From NCBI GenBank assembly GCA_964036275.1, contig OZ038433.1, positions 7,667,048 to 7,731,047 of the forward strand: a DNA stretch of 64,000 nucleotides. Direction: 5' to 3'. How positions within the stretch are numbered: the stretch's first letter is position 1; each line of letters starts with the position of its first letter. Under the pieces are notes generated by a model. The model was given only the letters and a program-made list of their open reading frames with translations, had not been told where the DNA came from and ran no database searches. The translations under genes and the position numbers were made by a program. The DNA comes from Litoditis marina (lineage: Eukaryota > Nematoda > Chromadorea > Rhabditida > Rhabditidae). Shown piece after piece: positions 1 through 12,048 of this stretch.

Positions 1-372
1 CTTCGACTATCATTAGTGCTAACTAGGCACTAGTCACATATCGCAACGTTTCATCTATCGAATTGGCATATTCACAACCCTTGCAATACTCTAGTCCATT
101 CGACGGTGGTGCTTATTGATTTTCCGCCGCTATTAGGGCTACCACCGGCGGCAACCCTCTCCCCCCCCCCCCGTTACTACATGAAATCGATTGGTGCTAG
201 TTGAGGGACCTCCGAGAGAGGGGAAATGAGGAAAACTAAGGCTGTGAATAGTTTTCTGGTCAGAACATGAGGAAACCTGGTCAAGTAAAAGAATTGTAAG
301 AATTGTAAAACAGTCCTTCTTTGTCTGTTTTCAACAAAGGGACAATATAACGGCAACAATTAGAATGAGACG

Positions 373-502
373 TATACTGTTAGTCAATTGCACAGTCACA
401 TGAAACATGTTAAACACAGCAGAACTCAGAAATGTGCAATTACAAATTGCACGATGCCTCATTAGAATGCTACTTTTACGTGAATATTCAATCGAGTTTT
501 AG
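373..502. repeat. MITE-like element, family B
   Basis: The element starts with TATACTGTTAGTCAATTG and contains CACATGAAACATGTT followed by a long AT-rich body and a degraded right end near GTGAATATTCAATCGAG. Related copies occur at 6295-6416, 16591-16724 (opposite orientation), 27125-27235 and 39045-39178. The terminal inverted repeats and TATA ends suggest a non-autonomous TA-targeting DNA element. This copy is diverged. Confidence 0.65.
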
Positions 503-921
503 TAGTTTTAGATTTTTTCCACTCTTGTTCGATAACAGAAAAATAAAGACAGTTTCACAAAAAGCCCACATCACCAGAGGTATACGAGCAAACTGATTTT
601 GATATGCGTGAGTTATATTATAATGGTAATCGGCTTCAAAGTCCTATAACAAATCACAATAAACTTTTGAAAAAACTGTGAAGTGCCTGGTTATTAGGTT
701 TGTTAAAGTCGAGTCGAGCTCAAAGTCGAAAACTCGATTTTGATCCGGACTCGAAAACTGGAAAAATTTCTAAACTCGAAAATTTGAATTCGATTAACAA
801 CCCTATTGTGTATTCACACTTTTGCTGCTGCAGCTAGATGCAGCGAAGTTTCTCACAATTATACGTTTCGGTTTCCCGCTAGTCAAGCCGGATGCAGCTC
901 AAATTTAGTTTCTCACATGTT

Positions 922-927
922 TTTATT
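922..927 (-). terminator. candidate polyadenylation signal of the EGF/mucin-like gene
   Basis: AATAAA reads on the minus strand here, about 170 bases downstream of the stop codon at 1099. It is the first canonical hexamer after the stop that I see. Use is inferred from position only. Confidence 0.4.
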
Positions 928-1098
928 CAATGGAGTCTCAAATCGGGAGTTCTCAAAGATCCTGCGAAGTATTGTAATCTCTCATGTGTGGTCTCCGTGA
1001 AAGTAAAGAAAATAACACGGTAGAACTGCGTTACACGGAACATCGGTCGTTCATTTTGAAAAAAAACAGAAGTTCACATTTAATCAGCACATCTGCGT

Positions 1099-4000
1099 TC
1101 ACCAATTAAGCCATCTCTTCAAAAAACTGTCCTTTTCCTTCATTTCGTTCAGTGATAGGTCGTCAACTGAAAAAAATGAGAATATTATTGTGATTTCTAT
1201 CATAACTGTTTGATTTCAATCAGCCGATATGTTTGACAAATCTTAGAGGGGTCAATGTGTTGTATAAGAAACTCACGTAGAAAGATCTCGGATTCGATCT
1301 TGCACTTGTATGCGTTACAGTCTTCGGGCTTTCGCTCACATCCTCCTTTGTTTCTACATATACGGGTAGCAGCAGGCGCGTCACATGGGTTCGGAGGCTC
1401 TGAAAAATGGAAGTTTAGAGAAAGAACACGAGATAGGAAGAGAGATGGAGAGGAAGAGAGAGCATGAAAAAGATAGACAGATACAAATACAGACCCGAAA
1501 AAAAGAGAGACTCTGTGAAGGGGGGGGGGGGGGGGGGGGGTTGGAAAAAGTCTATCGGTTAAGAATACGCAGTGCGGACCAACTCATGTCGACATCACTG
1601 AGTATCAATCGGTATACCGGCGGATATAGTCAAGTTTTGTGGTCCAGTGAGTTCCACAGGTTTACCAGTCTCCCTATAACCTCATGAGATCACTTCATGA
1701 ACATTATCTTAAAAACTTTGATGCACAGTGTGTGCTGGTGGCCGCGTCACGGAATAAAGCAGGCAAACTCACCGATGGTGCACTTGCCGTCCGTGTCTTG
1801 TAGGTAGCAGTTCAGACAAACACAATGAGTTGTACCGGTGCTTGTCACAGTACATTGACCATTCGTTCCTCCACAGTTCTTACTATCGCAAGGGTCGGCT
1901 GAAATTAAAGAAAAGTTTTTAGTATGCACGTTGAATAGAATCTCGGAAATTCTAATTTCAGTGTCTCAAATATTGGTGTTTAGAGTTGTTTTGAACCAAT
2001 CGTTTTTACTTTACGATGCTGAACAATGAGGCAACACTATCAGTTTCGGTAATTGTGAAGGTCCGTGTAGAAACACAATCTAGAATATATTGTATTTTTC
2101 GGTAAATGACTATACACTTCACTACAATGTAACTTGGTCTTTTTCGATTGTCGCGACTTTGGATGTGGAATCTACCAGGTATCTCACGATTATAGTTCAC
2201 GAGTCACCTCATGCCATCTCAGGAGAGAAAACGTTATATGAACCTCTCAGGAGTGTATAGTGCATTATTCATTTAGATCGAATATCATCAACATTGCATA
2301 CGTGATTAGCAGATATTGAACACATACCACGAAAATTATTATAAAATTTTTCACTAACCCGTTTTGTATTGGATTTGGAATGAGATTTGGTTCCCATCCC
2401 CTACTGCCGAGTAGGAAAATAATGCAATCGAGCCGTCCACAGCAACACTTGTTTCAGTAGTTGAGGTATTGAAACTGAAGAGTTGTCATAAACTAGCCAA
2501 CTAGGGTTTGTTAGAGTTTCCAATTCCCTGACAAAGACAGCAAAATCTCGATTTTATGAAACGATGTCAGACGTTTCCCAGTCGAGCAACCAACACTGTG
2601 AGCACGCGATCCCCTCACCCACAGTAAATCTGACAACTTTTATTCATTATGATCTATCGTGTGCTATGCTAGAACATTGAAGATTCGCAAGCTGTTATGG
2701 ACTTCTCATGAAACAAAGAATGTGAGTTTCTCATAACATAAAACTCGCCTTTTCACCACTGCTCCCGTATAACCGTTGGTGATAGTCAACTGAGCGGTAC
2801 CGGTGATGGTCACAGTAACCGTCAGATCAACGTTCTTATTCCCGGCCGAAACGGTGTCCGAGCAGTTGATGTTCTGAAAATCAATACAATTACCAAGTGG
2901 CCGAGTGACTCTGTGCTCGCTGACAGTCAGGCTTCTGGTACAATCTCATTCCAGGCAGTATCTTCACGGAAACCCAAATGAGCTGGTAATGCAAGTCAAC
3001 AATTTGAGAATTGACGTTCACGAGTTTGTTGTGTCTGTGAACCACATCATGACAACTCTCAGCTGAGAAATGCCTGTATTGCGCATGGCAACTGTCAAGA
3101 CCAGTCTGACCCGGCAATCCCCGTAATAGCTGTAACCAGACTTAGATACGCACGACCCACGAGCGAGCTCACAATAATTGCACAGAAAAGTATCAGTCGC
3201 CAGTGTTTTGATTGTTCAAAATGTGCCCCTCTCCCCCCCCCCTCCCTCCGCGGGTCATATTACCCGGGTTCGATCCTCGCTCGCCGCGATTTTTCTCTGG
3301 AATGCGCCGCAGTTCTTCGATACTTGATATCGACGTAGCCGTCATATGGATTTAGTATAACACCAAAAAACGGATAAATGACAAATTGTACAAACTGAAC
3401 TCATCAATTTACATTATGGGTAAACAGACTGACCGATACAGTAGGTTGGTCGATAGTTTGGTAGGCGTCCGTGGCGGTGTAGGCGGACGGAGTAGGGCAT
3501 GCGGTCATGGCTGGAAAGGTTATACTCTGTTTCATCAATTGATGTCTCTCTACAGTAACACGTCAACTACTCGGGAGGTTTTTCTAATGGTTTTCCATTA
3601 TTCTGGTTTCAAACTCTTGGGGTTTGTGGTAGATGCAAATTCAGTATACGTAAAACAAGATGCAAAAGAAACTACCGAAATTCGGAAAAATCCGAAATCG
3701 CCAACATACAAAAACTTGACCTGGAGTTCTGAGCTTATCAATGTAGAGGGTTATGAATGGGTGAAACAAACTATAGTTGTAGTCGGACAAAAAACAGCCA
3801 ATGCAACCACCGCGATCTCATGGCGATTGTCCGGCTGTTCCTTGGCGCAAGGAACGGTACTTTCTGGCGGCGGTACTCGTAGAACACATAGCAACTTTTG
3901 CGCCAAAAAACAGCGGGACATATGCGGTAGGTAATCTCGTTCTCTGACTCTCCGGCGCTCGCATGATGTCTAGATTTGTTGCGTTACAATTTCACTCAAA

Positions 4001-7000
4001 CGCGATTTTGTAATTAACCGACGATGGTCTGAGCATTTCTAAACTCCAAATGTTTTTTTTGATAACCTAGCCGTTTTTTGGTAACCTGGTTTTCAGGTTA
4101 CCACAGTAGGTAACCGGTTGGTAACCTGAATTGAAAAAGCGGACACCTATTTTCCTCGAAAAATGTGATTTTTACCGTTAGTTTGTACGATAACCGAAAT
4201 AAAGTTCTGGGTTACTTATCGGTGATCTGTGAGATAATATAACATAAGGTTACCAAAAACCGGGTAGGTTACCGAAACACCCGGTTACATATGGAATTGG
4301 CCCTGAGCGTTTAAAGACTTAAAGAAAGAATCCGTCCCGCTCTAATTTTAACTTATGAGTTAACAATCTGACCTTGTGGCCAATGAAAAACCATGCTCAA
4401 AACTCTAAACTTCTATATCTCTATCTTGCTTCTTTCTCTCAGAAATACGGCTTACGTAATGACACCGGTAGGGGAGTTGCGTACTGGGTATGCTCACAAT
4501 AGCCAATAGAAGTGTTTTTAGAACACTCTATCATATATGACCATACAATTAGAGACTACGAAATGAAAATAAATCTGGAGGTAAATGAACAAAGTCAAGT
4601 TGCGTCACAGTGAAAATGTTCATGTCCTCTTTTTTAGTGCTTGATGTTATGCAAATTTCACAAGTTTTCAGTCAGAAAGTTTTTCCATGATCTATGGGAA
4701 GACAAAAAAATGTTTTTTGAGCTTTTCAAATTTTTCGTGAAACTCAGATTATAGCGGAACGGATTCTTTAAGTAACGTACCTATAGTAGTCGTTGGCATT
4801 TGAGTCGTAGATACGGTAGTTGTGGGCGCCTGAAAACTTATCACAATCGGAATCAACAACCAGCATAAATCGGAGCAAAGAAAAGAGATAGTTGCCCATG
4901 GCAGGCAGTCATGTTTGATCGAATTTCTCCAGGCAAACAAATTTTGACCAAGGCGTGGGTGAAACTTGTCCTGCGCAAACTGTGCAATGTACCATAAAAT
5001 GTTAACATTTCACTGAACGAGTTAGGGAAAAGTGTGTGATTTAGATAAAAAGTTAAGTGTGCCTATTCTGAATTATCCTTGGCCCATCCTGCGTTTCTAA
5101 TTGTGCGCACTATTTTGCGAGACTCGTAGGCTGTATAGACGAGTAAATAGCGTGTGTTTGAGGAGACGCAGGTTAAGATGTTGAGATAGGAATTTTTAGA
5201 GATAGAAGAGTATGGCTTCATGGAACCCACGTCCGAAACGCAGTTGGATGTGGCGAAACAAGTGTAGTAGCTGGCCAAGACAGTGTAGGTGGAGGTAACA
5301 TTCGCCTCAGTCGCCGTCAATGTCTGAAAAACATGTATTTGTTATAAACCACTGCTCGATCCCCTCTTATATCCTGCTCTTCATCTCGCTTTCTCTCCCT
5401 CTTTGTCGTCGGTATCTTTTTCCCTCTCTCATCACTCGTCTCTCTCTATCTAGGTCTCTTCCTGACTATCGCTCTCTCTCGCCATCCCCCCCTCTCTCTC
5501 TCGTTCTTTCTTTTCTCACTTTTCCCTCTCTCTCGCCACCTTCTCTCCTCTATATATGTTCCTTCCTCTCTTTCTATCTCTCTCCCCCCCCCCCCCTCTC
5601 ACCGCGAGTTGTCCTTGCAGTTCTATCAGTGTGTTGTTCATGGCTGTAGCGTTGGTCTGCATCTGATCTAACTCTGCGAGGAAGGGAGAATTGTTCACGT
5701 CCATATCCTTTTTCAACTGATTGATCTGAGCGGCCAGACTGAAAAGCGAGGATTTATTGAATGAAAATGCGTTATTGTTATTTTTGTGTTACTGAAAACA
5801 CCACAATGGAAAGAGATCGTGGATTTGAGAAGTAGTAAAAAAAATCACCGATAACTTTTGTTGTTGGGGTTTCGACTACAGAGTCAGCTACCTTCTTGAG
5901 CATAAACACAGAGAGAAAACTTCGTGCAAAACAAACGTGCAATTATCTATGCGTACGTTTGATGGATTGATATTGATCAACGTTGTTTTCATTTCAGACA
6001 CACGGCGGGGCAGAAATCGCCCCGAAATGTCTCAGTGACTATTTGCCGGGAGCCCACGAGATAGTTCGTGTCTCCCAATAAGCCTAAAATCTTCGATTGC
6101 GTGAGATACAGTTATAGTGAGTGCCAAATTTATCAATTTCTGTCTCTCGCCGGAGAGCAAAACATTCGTGGCAGGGCGCAAACCACTGCGCTATTGGAGC
6201 ACATAATCGGCAATCTGTGGAATCTAAGTCATGTGTGCGTACACAGCGAAAAGTGAGATATACTGTACCCTCCCGCCTTTCCGTTGGCGACGACTATACT
6301 CAATTACACATTTACGTAAAACATGTTATACACAGAAGACATCAGAAACGTGCAATGACAAAGTACACGATTCGTCATTAGAATTTTAATTTCACGTGAC
6401 TATTCTACTTCTAGTAAAGCGCACCTGCTGACGTGGTTGCTGAGAACCAGCGCCTCCTGAAGAATGGATTTTCCGTCGTTCACTGTTATAGGGTTGTTCA
6501 TGGCAACTGTCTGGTACGTAACGGGGTCTTCTGAAAGGAAGTACAACTGGAAAGGACACAAAGTTCAACAAACTAACTATTGAATATTCAGTACACGTTT
6601 TCAAGTTGTGCATGACAATTCCTGTAATATTCAGTATACGTAAACCAATGAACCGCTATGACGCAAATCGGTGGGTCACACGGTTTCCAACTTTAGAGTA
6701 CGGTACGCGGGTTTATAACATCTTACTATTAGTAATTAATGTTGTGTTCAACGAATATTGTTCTGACAGCGAAAAAGTTGTTTCTCTACTTACTGGTTGT
6801 TCCGGTGGTGGTAGGCACAGTTGACACATACTCTGTCGATCCTGTTGATCCTAAAATAAAGTTTAGAGTCAAAAATGATTAATACAAATCAGGTTACTGA
6901 AATAGGCAATAAAGCTTGACATTTGAACTCTTAGAGGCCGTATCCACGTACACCCCAAGCTCTCCATCTCAACCTGCGTCTCTCTCTCGCTATCTCTGCC

Positions 7001-10000
7001 TTCACATCTCGCCGAGACCCCAGTCTTGCGAAATAGTGCGCGAAACAAGAGACGTAGGTTAGGATACAACTGACGGGATGTTCTATGCTTTCTGCTTTGC
7101 GAGAACGTCCCGACGTCAAATTTTGACTATCATGCGTCTATATGCATTTTTCAATCTCGACGTAATATAAGAGTTTATCGTCAAAGTGAGGGAAACAGGT
7201 TGGGTACTGATGATTGAAAACTTCTAGCATATAAGATCTGAGTACGTGTGCGAGAAGATCTTGGCACCTTCATCCCATCCTGTGTCTACTCAAACATACG
7301 CTATCTCTCTGCTTTTATTCCTTACATCCCGCCGGGATGTAAGAGCGAGAGACGCAGGATGGGATGAAGGTGCCGAGATCTTCTAGCATACGTACTCTGG
7401 CTGTTTCGAAACGTACTAGAAGTAGCATTCTTCCTGTGTTAACGACTGAAGTGTGAATTTAACGAGGCAAAGCTGGTTATTGTTCGTATTGTAACTTCAC
7501 ACCTCGCTTTAGACCAGGAAAAAATTTTATTTTCACAATATATTAAAATGTTTCACATAGCCTTCGCTCAGACAAAAATTTAAAAGGGGTCTGATCGAAA
7601 CCTAGTCTAGGCAACCCAGGACCCCTAAACATAACGTTGCGCGTGCCAAAAGAGACTAAAACCACGTAATTAACGTAGGCTTGTTAGATTAAATGAAAGA
7701 GGTATATATCAGTTCCTCTTGAGCAGCCCTCTCCAAGTAACTTTTCTCTCTTTATGCCACCCCCCTGAATGGCTCACCTGAGACAGTTGTACCGCCCGAC
7801 ACCGTGCTGCCTCCGGTCGGTTCCGTCTGTCCGCTTACAGTGGATGCCGTGTCGGAAGAAGCTGAACTATCATTTTAAGTTGGTACATGGTTGAAAGGTT
7901 GTTTGAGTCATCAAACTATTTGTCTTGTTGGAATGTGGGAACCGAAAATTAACAAGTATAAACTACAAACACAGCGGTATAGAGCACCTTAAACTGTATA
8001 GGCTTGCTTTGAGAAGAGCGAAACCTAGAGGATGGATCTGCTTGCAACTGTGGTCTGAACCATTTTTTGTTGGCATTTTTGAGTAATGCTTCAACGTGGG
8101 GTACAAACACAGTGGAACAATGTCCGCCACTGGTTTGTGATAAGATGAAAGTTTTATCTGTGCATTTTTGACCAAACGCCTACAAGTGTAATTTTCTGGC
8201 CCTTCACCTAAATGTCATAGGAAAATAAACTTCAGGCTAGACTATTTGATTACCACCTGACCGTGATTGAGATTACAGTATGCTTAGGGAGTTGCCAGCT
8301 TGGTCACCGGAATGTAGTCGCGTTCTCGATCAGATTGAGCAGACTATTTTCGTGACTTTGCCACGGTGCCAGGCGGCGTAGCAATGCGTCAAACCTCCTG
8401 AGAAGTTCATATGAGTTTCTCATGCGATTCTCATGAGCACCTCATGAGCTACTCGTGGTCTTCTGAAGTTGTAGCATCGACATCAATAGAATCTCATGAG
8501 ATATTCGTGAGATATTGTTCATGAGCTATCTCATGAGGTTTTAGAGGTATTTGTACGCCGTCTGAGCTGGACTATCTGATCATCATGACCTGGTTGTGAA
8601 CACCTACACTAAGCTCAGGGATTTGCCAACTGAATGGCCAGGGTAAGATATTGTTCTCTATCAGTTCCATTCGACCGTTTCCGTCACTTTTGTACGATAC
8701 GAGGCTTCAGACTTCATACCCACCACTAGAAGTGCTTCCACCGCTGGGTGAAGTTGAATCACTTGTAGTTACCGAGGACCCGCCAGCAGAAATTGTTGAT
8801 GGATTACTGGTGGTATCTGGGACGGGGGTAGAAATGGAGGATGCTAAAACTTATTTAATAACAACAAAAAATCGCAACACGAAAGTTTTCGATAAAATCA
8901 AGCTGTAACTTCGTTCTGTGAAATTACTCCGAGACAGCTCTTTATTCAGAATAAATATCAGGTTATTTATTTGAGCAAAATGTATCGTGTCACTAGGACG
9001 TTTTCCATTTCCTGCTGCCATTTTCTCTGGAAAAATAAACCAAAAATCGTCTTGAATCAGGGTCGAAACGATTTTATAGTTCATATTTTACTGAGCACAT
9101 TCATATCTCTATTGAGAGTCCCAATTTTTACTGTATGGATAGATGGTTTGTGCGGTTTCTGACGTTGCTGTTGAAAGAGACAGAAGCGGGTTCGTATATT
9201 TCCTACTCGCCATGGGTAAAATACGAATACAGCGGAATAAGGTCTTTCAAACACGGTGAAGGTTAGCTTCGGTTCGAATAAATCCTTTAGGCAGCTTTTT
9301 CAAATGTTTTTTGTCAATTTTTCTTTCTCCTTTTCAAAAAGGATCTAGACCATTTGGTAAAGGCACTGTTCCATTGAAGTTGGCAAGAGGATCGTAAATT
9401 CACTTGATAAGCAATCAGTACACCCCAAAAGTATACCGTACGGGGGGTTTTCGATAAATCGATCAATAAATGAGTTGAAGTGATCACAATGTGTGGTATA
9501 TTTAAAAATAGGATTAATGTAAATCTGTTACTACCAGAGGTCAGTTCCATTCTGATTGTTAAAAACTCATTGAGTAAGGAATATAATTCGAAATTCTTCC
9601 TCCCCTTTTCTCATCAAAGCACCTCAGACTGTTTTAAAAATGGATTACAGCTTTCTCTACCAATACAAAGCGTGAAACACGGGGCATTGCACCACAAACA
9701 GGGTTTATGAATAATTTTCAAAGAAGTTGCAGACAAGGTATTTATGTTTTTAGCTCACCTGCGTCCTCTTCTATGATGGCCTCGTAGTCGCTCTGAAAAC
9801 GGCATCTTTTCAAAAACGTTTTCTATCATAAATTTATTTTCTTGATCTTCTATGGTCGATATGTCGAATGAAAGAAATAACGCACGACTAGAACAGTTGT
9901 TTGAACACTTTTACGGATCCATCGAATTGCCCAGATGTGAAACGTGAAACTTGAGAACAAATTTTTGAAAACTTGAACTGTGAACGATTAGTTTTAGTTC

Positions 10001-10174
10001 TAACTGTTTGGGAATACTGTAAACGACGTTCTGAACAGAAAAACGTGGATGAAACCTCTGTTCACTTGCTCCTGATTCTCATCCTTTTGTTCTTAGCTAA
10101 TTATAACTCACATCTTGAGACAGAACGGGACTAGCTAGGGCTAGACACAAGAGCACTATAGCTCCCCAACGCAT
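1099..10174 (-). CDS. secreted Ser/Thr-rich protein with two EGF-like domains
   Basis: This is a 14-exon model: 10112-10174, 9759-9792, 8724-8843, 7778-7861, 6794-6850, 6425-6530, 5603-5738, 5231-5323, 4781-4829, 2968-3062, 2774-2873, 1773-1898, 1277-1399 and 1099-1166 (about 417 residues). It starts with a signal peptide (MRWGAIVLLCLALAS). Three exons of mucin-like Ser/Thr/Gly/Pro sequence follow, then a helical Gln/Leu-rich segment (exons 6-8), a second Thr-rich linker (APTTTVSTTQ) and a Val/Thr beta-type segment with NCSDT. Two cysteine-rich EGF-like exons come last: DPC..NCGGTNGQC..CVC and NPCD..CRNKGGC..C. The final EGF-type exons have phase 1-1 borders, as is usual for extracellular modules. 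All phases close and the last exon ends in TGA with no membrane anchor, so secretion is inferred. A tttttcag acceptor lies two bases before the ATG. Exons 10 and 11 (2774-3062) and the exon 3 donor are the weakest calls. I do not recognise a named orthologue. Confidence 0.72.
1520..1540 (+). repeat. poly-G tract
   Basis: An uninterrupted run of 21 G lies inside the purine-rich block 1385-1545, within an exon-free part of the EGF/mucin-like gene (intron between the EGF exons and beyond). It could form quadruplex or triplex DNA and is a likely site of length variation. Similar C runs lie at 3232-3242 and 5584-5596. Confidence 0.9.
3063..4780. other. long intron of the EGF/mucin-like gene with repeat debris
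   Basis: This 1.7-kb intron has no supported exon. It holds a B-box-like GGTTCGATCC at 3268-3279, a perfect short hairpin GTTCCTTG-gcg-CAAGGAAC at about 3835-3853, and a block at 4065-4290 rich in GGTAACC motifs in both orientations. A plus-strand open frame of 182 codons (3386-3934) crosses these repeats and has no splice or start context, so I treat it as chance. Confidence 0.5.
5345..5600 (+). repeat. pyrimidine-rich (CT)n tract
   Basis: A run of about 250 bases of almost pure C/T, ending in a C15 homopolymer, directly abuts the 5' splice site of exon 7 of the minus-strand gene. On that gene's strand it is a purine tract just inside the intron. Similar tracts lie at 17130-17280, 36290-36460, 44940-45170, 52570-52700 and 54830-54895. 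Confidence 0.85.
6113..6298 (-). mobile_element. tRNA-carrying MITE, copy 1
   Basis: The element begins TATAGTGAGTGCC and ends GGCGACGACTATA, giving imperfect terminal inverted repeats with TATA ends. On the minus strand it carries a tRNA-like module (TAGCGCAGTGG as A-box) in the half next to the 6113 end. The B-box is damaged in this copy. Full-length relatives lie at 51268-51464, 55224-55420 and 59811-60007. It sits in an intron of the EGF/mucin-like gene and touches a family-B element on its right. Confidence 0.7.
6295..6416. repeat. MITE-like element, family B
   Basis: The copy starts TATACTCAATTACACATTTACG, contains AAACATGTT..ACACAG and ends with TTTCACGTGACTATTC and a CTTCTAGTA end. 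It matches the copies at 373, 16591 and 39045. It lies head to tail with the tRNA-carrying element and stops about 10 bases short of exon 6 of the minus-strand gene. Confidence 0.65.
7221..7396. repeat. palindromic fold-back element, family E
   Basis: The two arms (AAGATCTTGGCACCTTCATC on the left, GATGAAGGTGCCGAGATCTT on the right) are inverted copies around a centre reading ACATCCCGCCGGGATGT at 7324-7340. The ends read CTTCTAGCATA. A second good copy is at 52977-53143 and degenerate ones are at about 5085-5180, 6940-7110 and 37930-38060. It lies in an intron. The family looks like a short inverted-repeat transposon remnant. Confidence 0.75.
8235..8690. repeat. direct repeats flanking a CATGAG-rich element (family F)
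   Basis: Two related blocks of about 120 bases (8235-8370 and 8570-8690), each reading like gactatttgat..tgac..agctcagg..ttgccaac, flank a central segment (8390-8560) dense in the palindromic motif CTCATGAG. Related CATGAG-rich segments occur at 45340-45435, 45660-45765 and 55760-55935. The right-hand block stops just before exon 3 of the EGF/mucin-like gene. Confidence 0.6.
8844..9758. other. intron of the EGF/mucin-like gene
   Basis: AT-rich intron between exons 3 and 2 of the minus-strand gene. I see no repeat family, RNA gene or nested coding exon in it. Confidence 0.5.
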
Positions 10175-10822
10175 CTCTGAAAAACTTTATTGAGGGTGAG
10201 AAGGGGGAATGAACAGAGAGAAACAGAGAGATGAAGAGAGTAAAGATTAAGAGACATGAGAGACATGAAACATTTTAGTGGAAAATATATAGAAAACCAA
10301 GAACATTATCCAAAATGTGGAAAAGTTGACGGTCGTATCACCGCAGTTCGAACGCAGTGTCCGATGTCCCTTTTCGCAAGGAAGAGCAGTCAGAAACTAT
10401 GTATGTGACTCCTACCTAATATGTTTGTAGTTGATATCCTGTTGCATTTCAAATAAACTAGCAGCAAGTTTTTGCTCGTAGCCCAGTTAGTCGATGGAAT
10501 TAAAAAAATTCAAAAAAAGTTTAACAGTTAAGGAAGTTGAGGTTTTCACAAAAAAGTTTGAGTATAACATAACGAAAATGTATCAGAAATGCTGTAGAAT
10601 GGTCAATGGCGAAATTTTATGATATCAATTTTTTTTTCAATTGAAGCAATCTATTCGTTTTCAACCAGTAGCAGAAACGGTAGCGCAATAAATTTTAGAT
10701 GATAAGCCTCTGGTAGGCAGCCCCACCCTGTCTTATCTACATAATTGATTTGCTACTACATGAAATGGTCGAGAGTGAAGTAACCGGAAATAACAGTAAG
10801 GACACATGAAAAGTGAAGTTGG

Positions 10823-11024
10823 TATAGTTCGTTTCATTCTCACTGAGATTTTTGGATGACCAATTCTTAGAGAAAACATAAGTATTCCTAAAACTTTTTT
10901 TTTATGAAAGTGGACAAACGCTAACAGGAATTTGCAGTTTTTCTGCAAACCCCCAAAGTGGTGAAAAATAGCCTTGAATTCATTGGCTGGCTGCCAGGTA
11001 TCAGTAGGAATGACAGGAACTATA
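10823..11024. repeat. MITE, family C
   Basis: The element starts TATAGTTCGTTTCATTCTC and ends with the inverted equivalent AATGACAGGAACTATA. Copies at 14490-14724 and 35227-35462 share both ends and internal blocks such as TTAGAGAAA..GAGTATTCC and GTGGTGAAAAAT. TA target duplication is inferred from the TATA ends. Confidence 0.75.
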
Positions 11025-11837
11025 AAGTTGAACTCAAAACTTGAGTCAACTGTTCAAACATTACGTTCCCCTTTTCATATTTGGAGTCGACCTCGACTTG
11101 AATCTCGGAAACTCGACTTTCTCACAGTTCGAAAACTCGGTGGCTCGAAATCGTGACCGCAAAGAAATAGCAGGCTTCTCAACTGAGATTGCCACAGTTT
11201 TGCTTTCCAAGGAGTTTCCAGACTCCGATTCTTTTAATTTTTCGTTTTCTCCCCTGAAGTTGTAGGTCCTGAATATTTCGCTAACAACCTGTGAGATACG
11301 TCCAAGTAGGATCACGAGTGTCGAATTTATACTGTAGCTACGTAGAAACAAGAATGACATTATGTATCGTGGCAGAAGAACGCGAATCTAACAATCACAT
11401 ATTATACCAATTGCACACATGTGAGTGACGCGTTAACGAAGGCGTTAAACTGGTTATCGCTGTACACTTGTTTGCAGTCTACATACTAGTTCCTCCATTC
11501 AAATTTCAGTTGAAAGCCAAAAAATATTGAAATTTGGAACCTTTGTTTAGTGCTAAATCGAACAGTTGATGCAACGTCTTTTTTCTGTTTTAACGGAAAT
11601 TTGCTGTGTTTTCAATTGGTTTTCTTGCATTTCAATATTTAACAACTTAATTTTTTTCTCATTTCGGTGTTTGATATTCACACGACTTCACGCTCTCTAT
11701 GAACCTATCACCTTGTTCAAGAGTTCCCATCTTGTATTTTGGAACAATCAGAATCATTTTCTGTGGAATATCAGACGTTTTCGCTTTAGGGTTCGATGTA
11801 TGCAGTAAAGGGAAAACTGTACGTGTTTTCGTTACTG

Positions 11838-11886
11838 CTGTGTTTGTAGTTTGATCTGCTTTGTAAGTGATCAAACTACAACTGAG
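11838..11886. repeat. short MITE, family A
   Basis: Terminal inverted repeats TTGTAGTTTGATC (11844-11856) and GATCAAACTACAA (11869-11881) surround a 12-base centre. This is the commonest small element of the window, with 15 or more full or half copies. Confidence 0.8.
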
Positions 11887-12048
11887 ACTGTTTGTATTTC
11901 AATCGATACGTTTTCCTGGAAAACAGTGCACATTTGCCTAGCGGCGATGTGGAAAACGTGTCTCGTAAACGCGTTTTCGTAAACGCCTGTATAAATCTTG
12001 CATTTCTAGTGGCAAACCGGCATTCGACGGCTGCTTCCGGAGTTCCGG

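Larger units (their letters stand above)
1..1098. other. 3' flank of the EGF/mucin-like gene
   Basis: No coding exon is supported here. The stretch lies downstream of the stop codon of the minus-strand gene. It contains a family-B inverted-repeat element (373-502), a C-run near 163-172 and a candidate polyadenylation signal at 922-927. The remainder is AT-rich with no recognisable feature. Confidence 0.5.
10175..12048. other. divergent intergenic region
   Basis: This region separates the minus-strand EGF/mucin-like gene from the plus-strand zinc-finger gene and should hold both promoters. I see no convincing TATA box. It contains a family-C element (10823-11024) and a family-A element (about 11838-11886). 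A tttctag acceptor at 12003-12009, 39 bases before the zinc-finger start codon, implies a 5' UTR intron or a trans-splice site. Confidence 0.5.

Noticed and set aside
1385..1687. Plus-strand 100-codon frame with Glu/Lys/Arg and a poly-Gly run
   Set aside because: It is the translation of a purine-rich tract and the G21 run, opposite a real EGF exon on the minus strand.
2890..2967. Extension of EGF/mucin-gene exon 10 through a donor at 2890
   Set aside because: The frame stays open but the GTAATT donor would put the next exon out of frame with its Cys/Thr-rich reading. The GTGAAG donor at 2967 keeps phase.
3255..3300. tRNA-like T-arm (GGTTCGATCC)
   Set aside because: There is no matching A-box at the right distance and the arm does not pair, so it is at most a tRNA-derived fragment.
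3386..3934. Plus-strand open frame of 182 codons
   Set aside because: It crosses short palindromes and repeat debris in an intron, has composition like its surroundings, no splice context and no recognisable domain.
5063..5230. Continuation of the frame of EGF/mucin-gene exon 8 to a stop at 5063
   Set aside because: The extension overlaps a degenerate family-E palindrome. A GTGGGT donor at 5230 joins in phase to the Thr-rich exon 9.
7221..7396. CRISPR-like or microRNA interpretation of the palindromic repeats
   Set aside because: The copies are dispersed, differ in their interiors and end alike, as transposon remnants do. There is no regular array of spacers.
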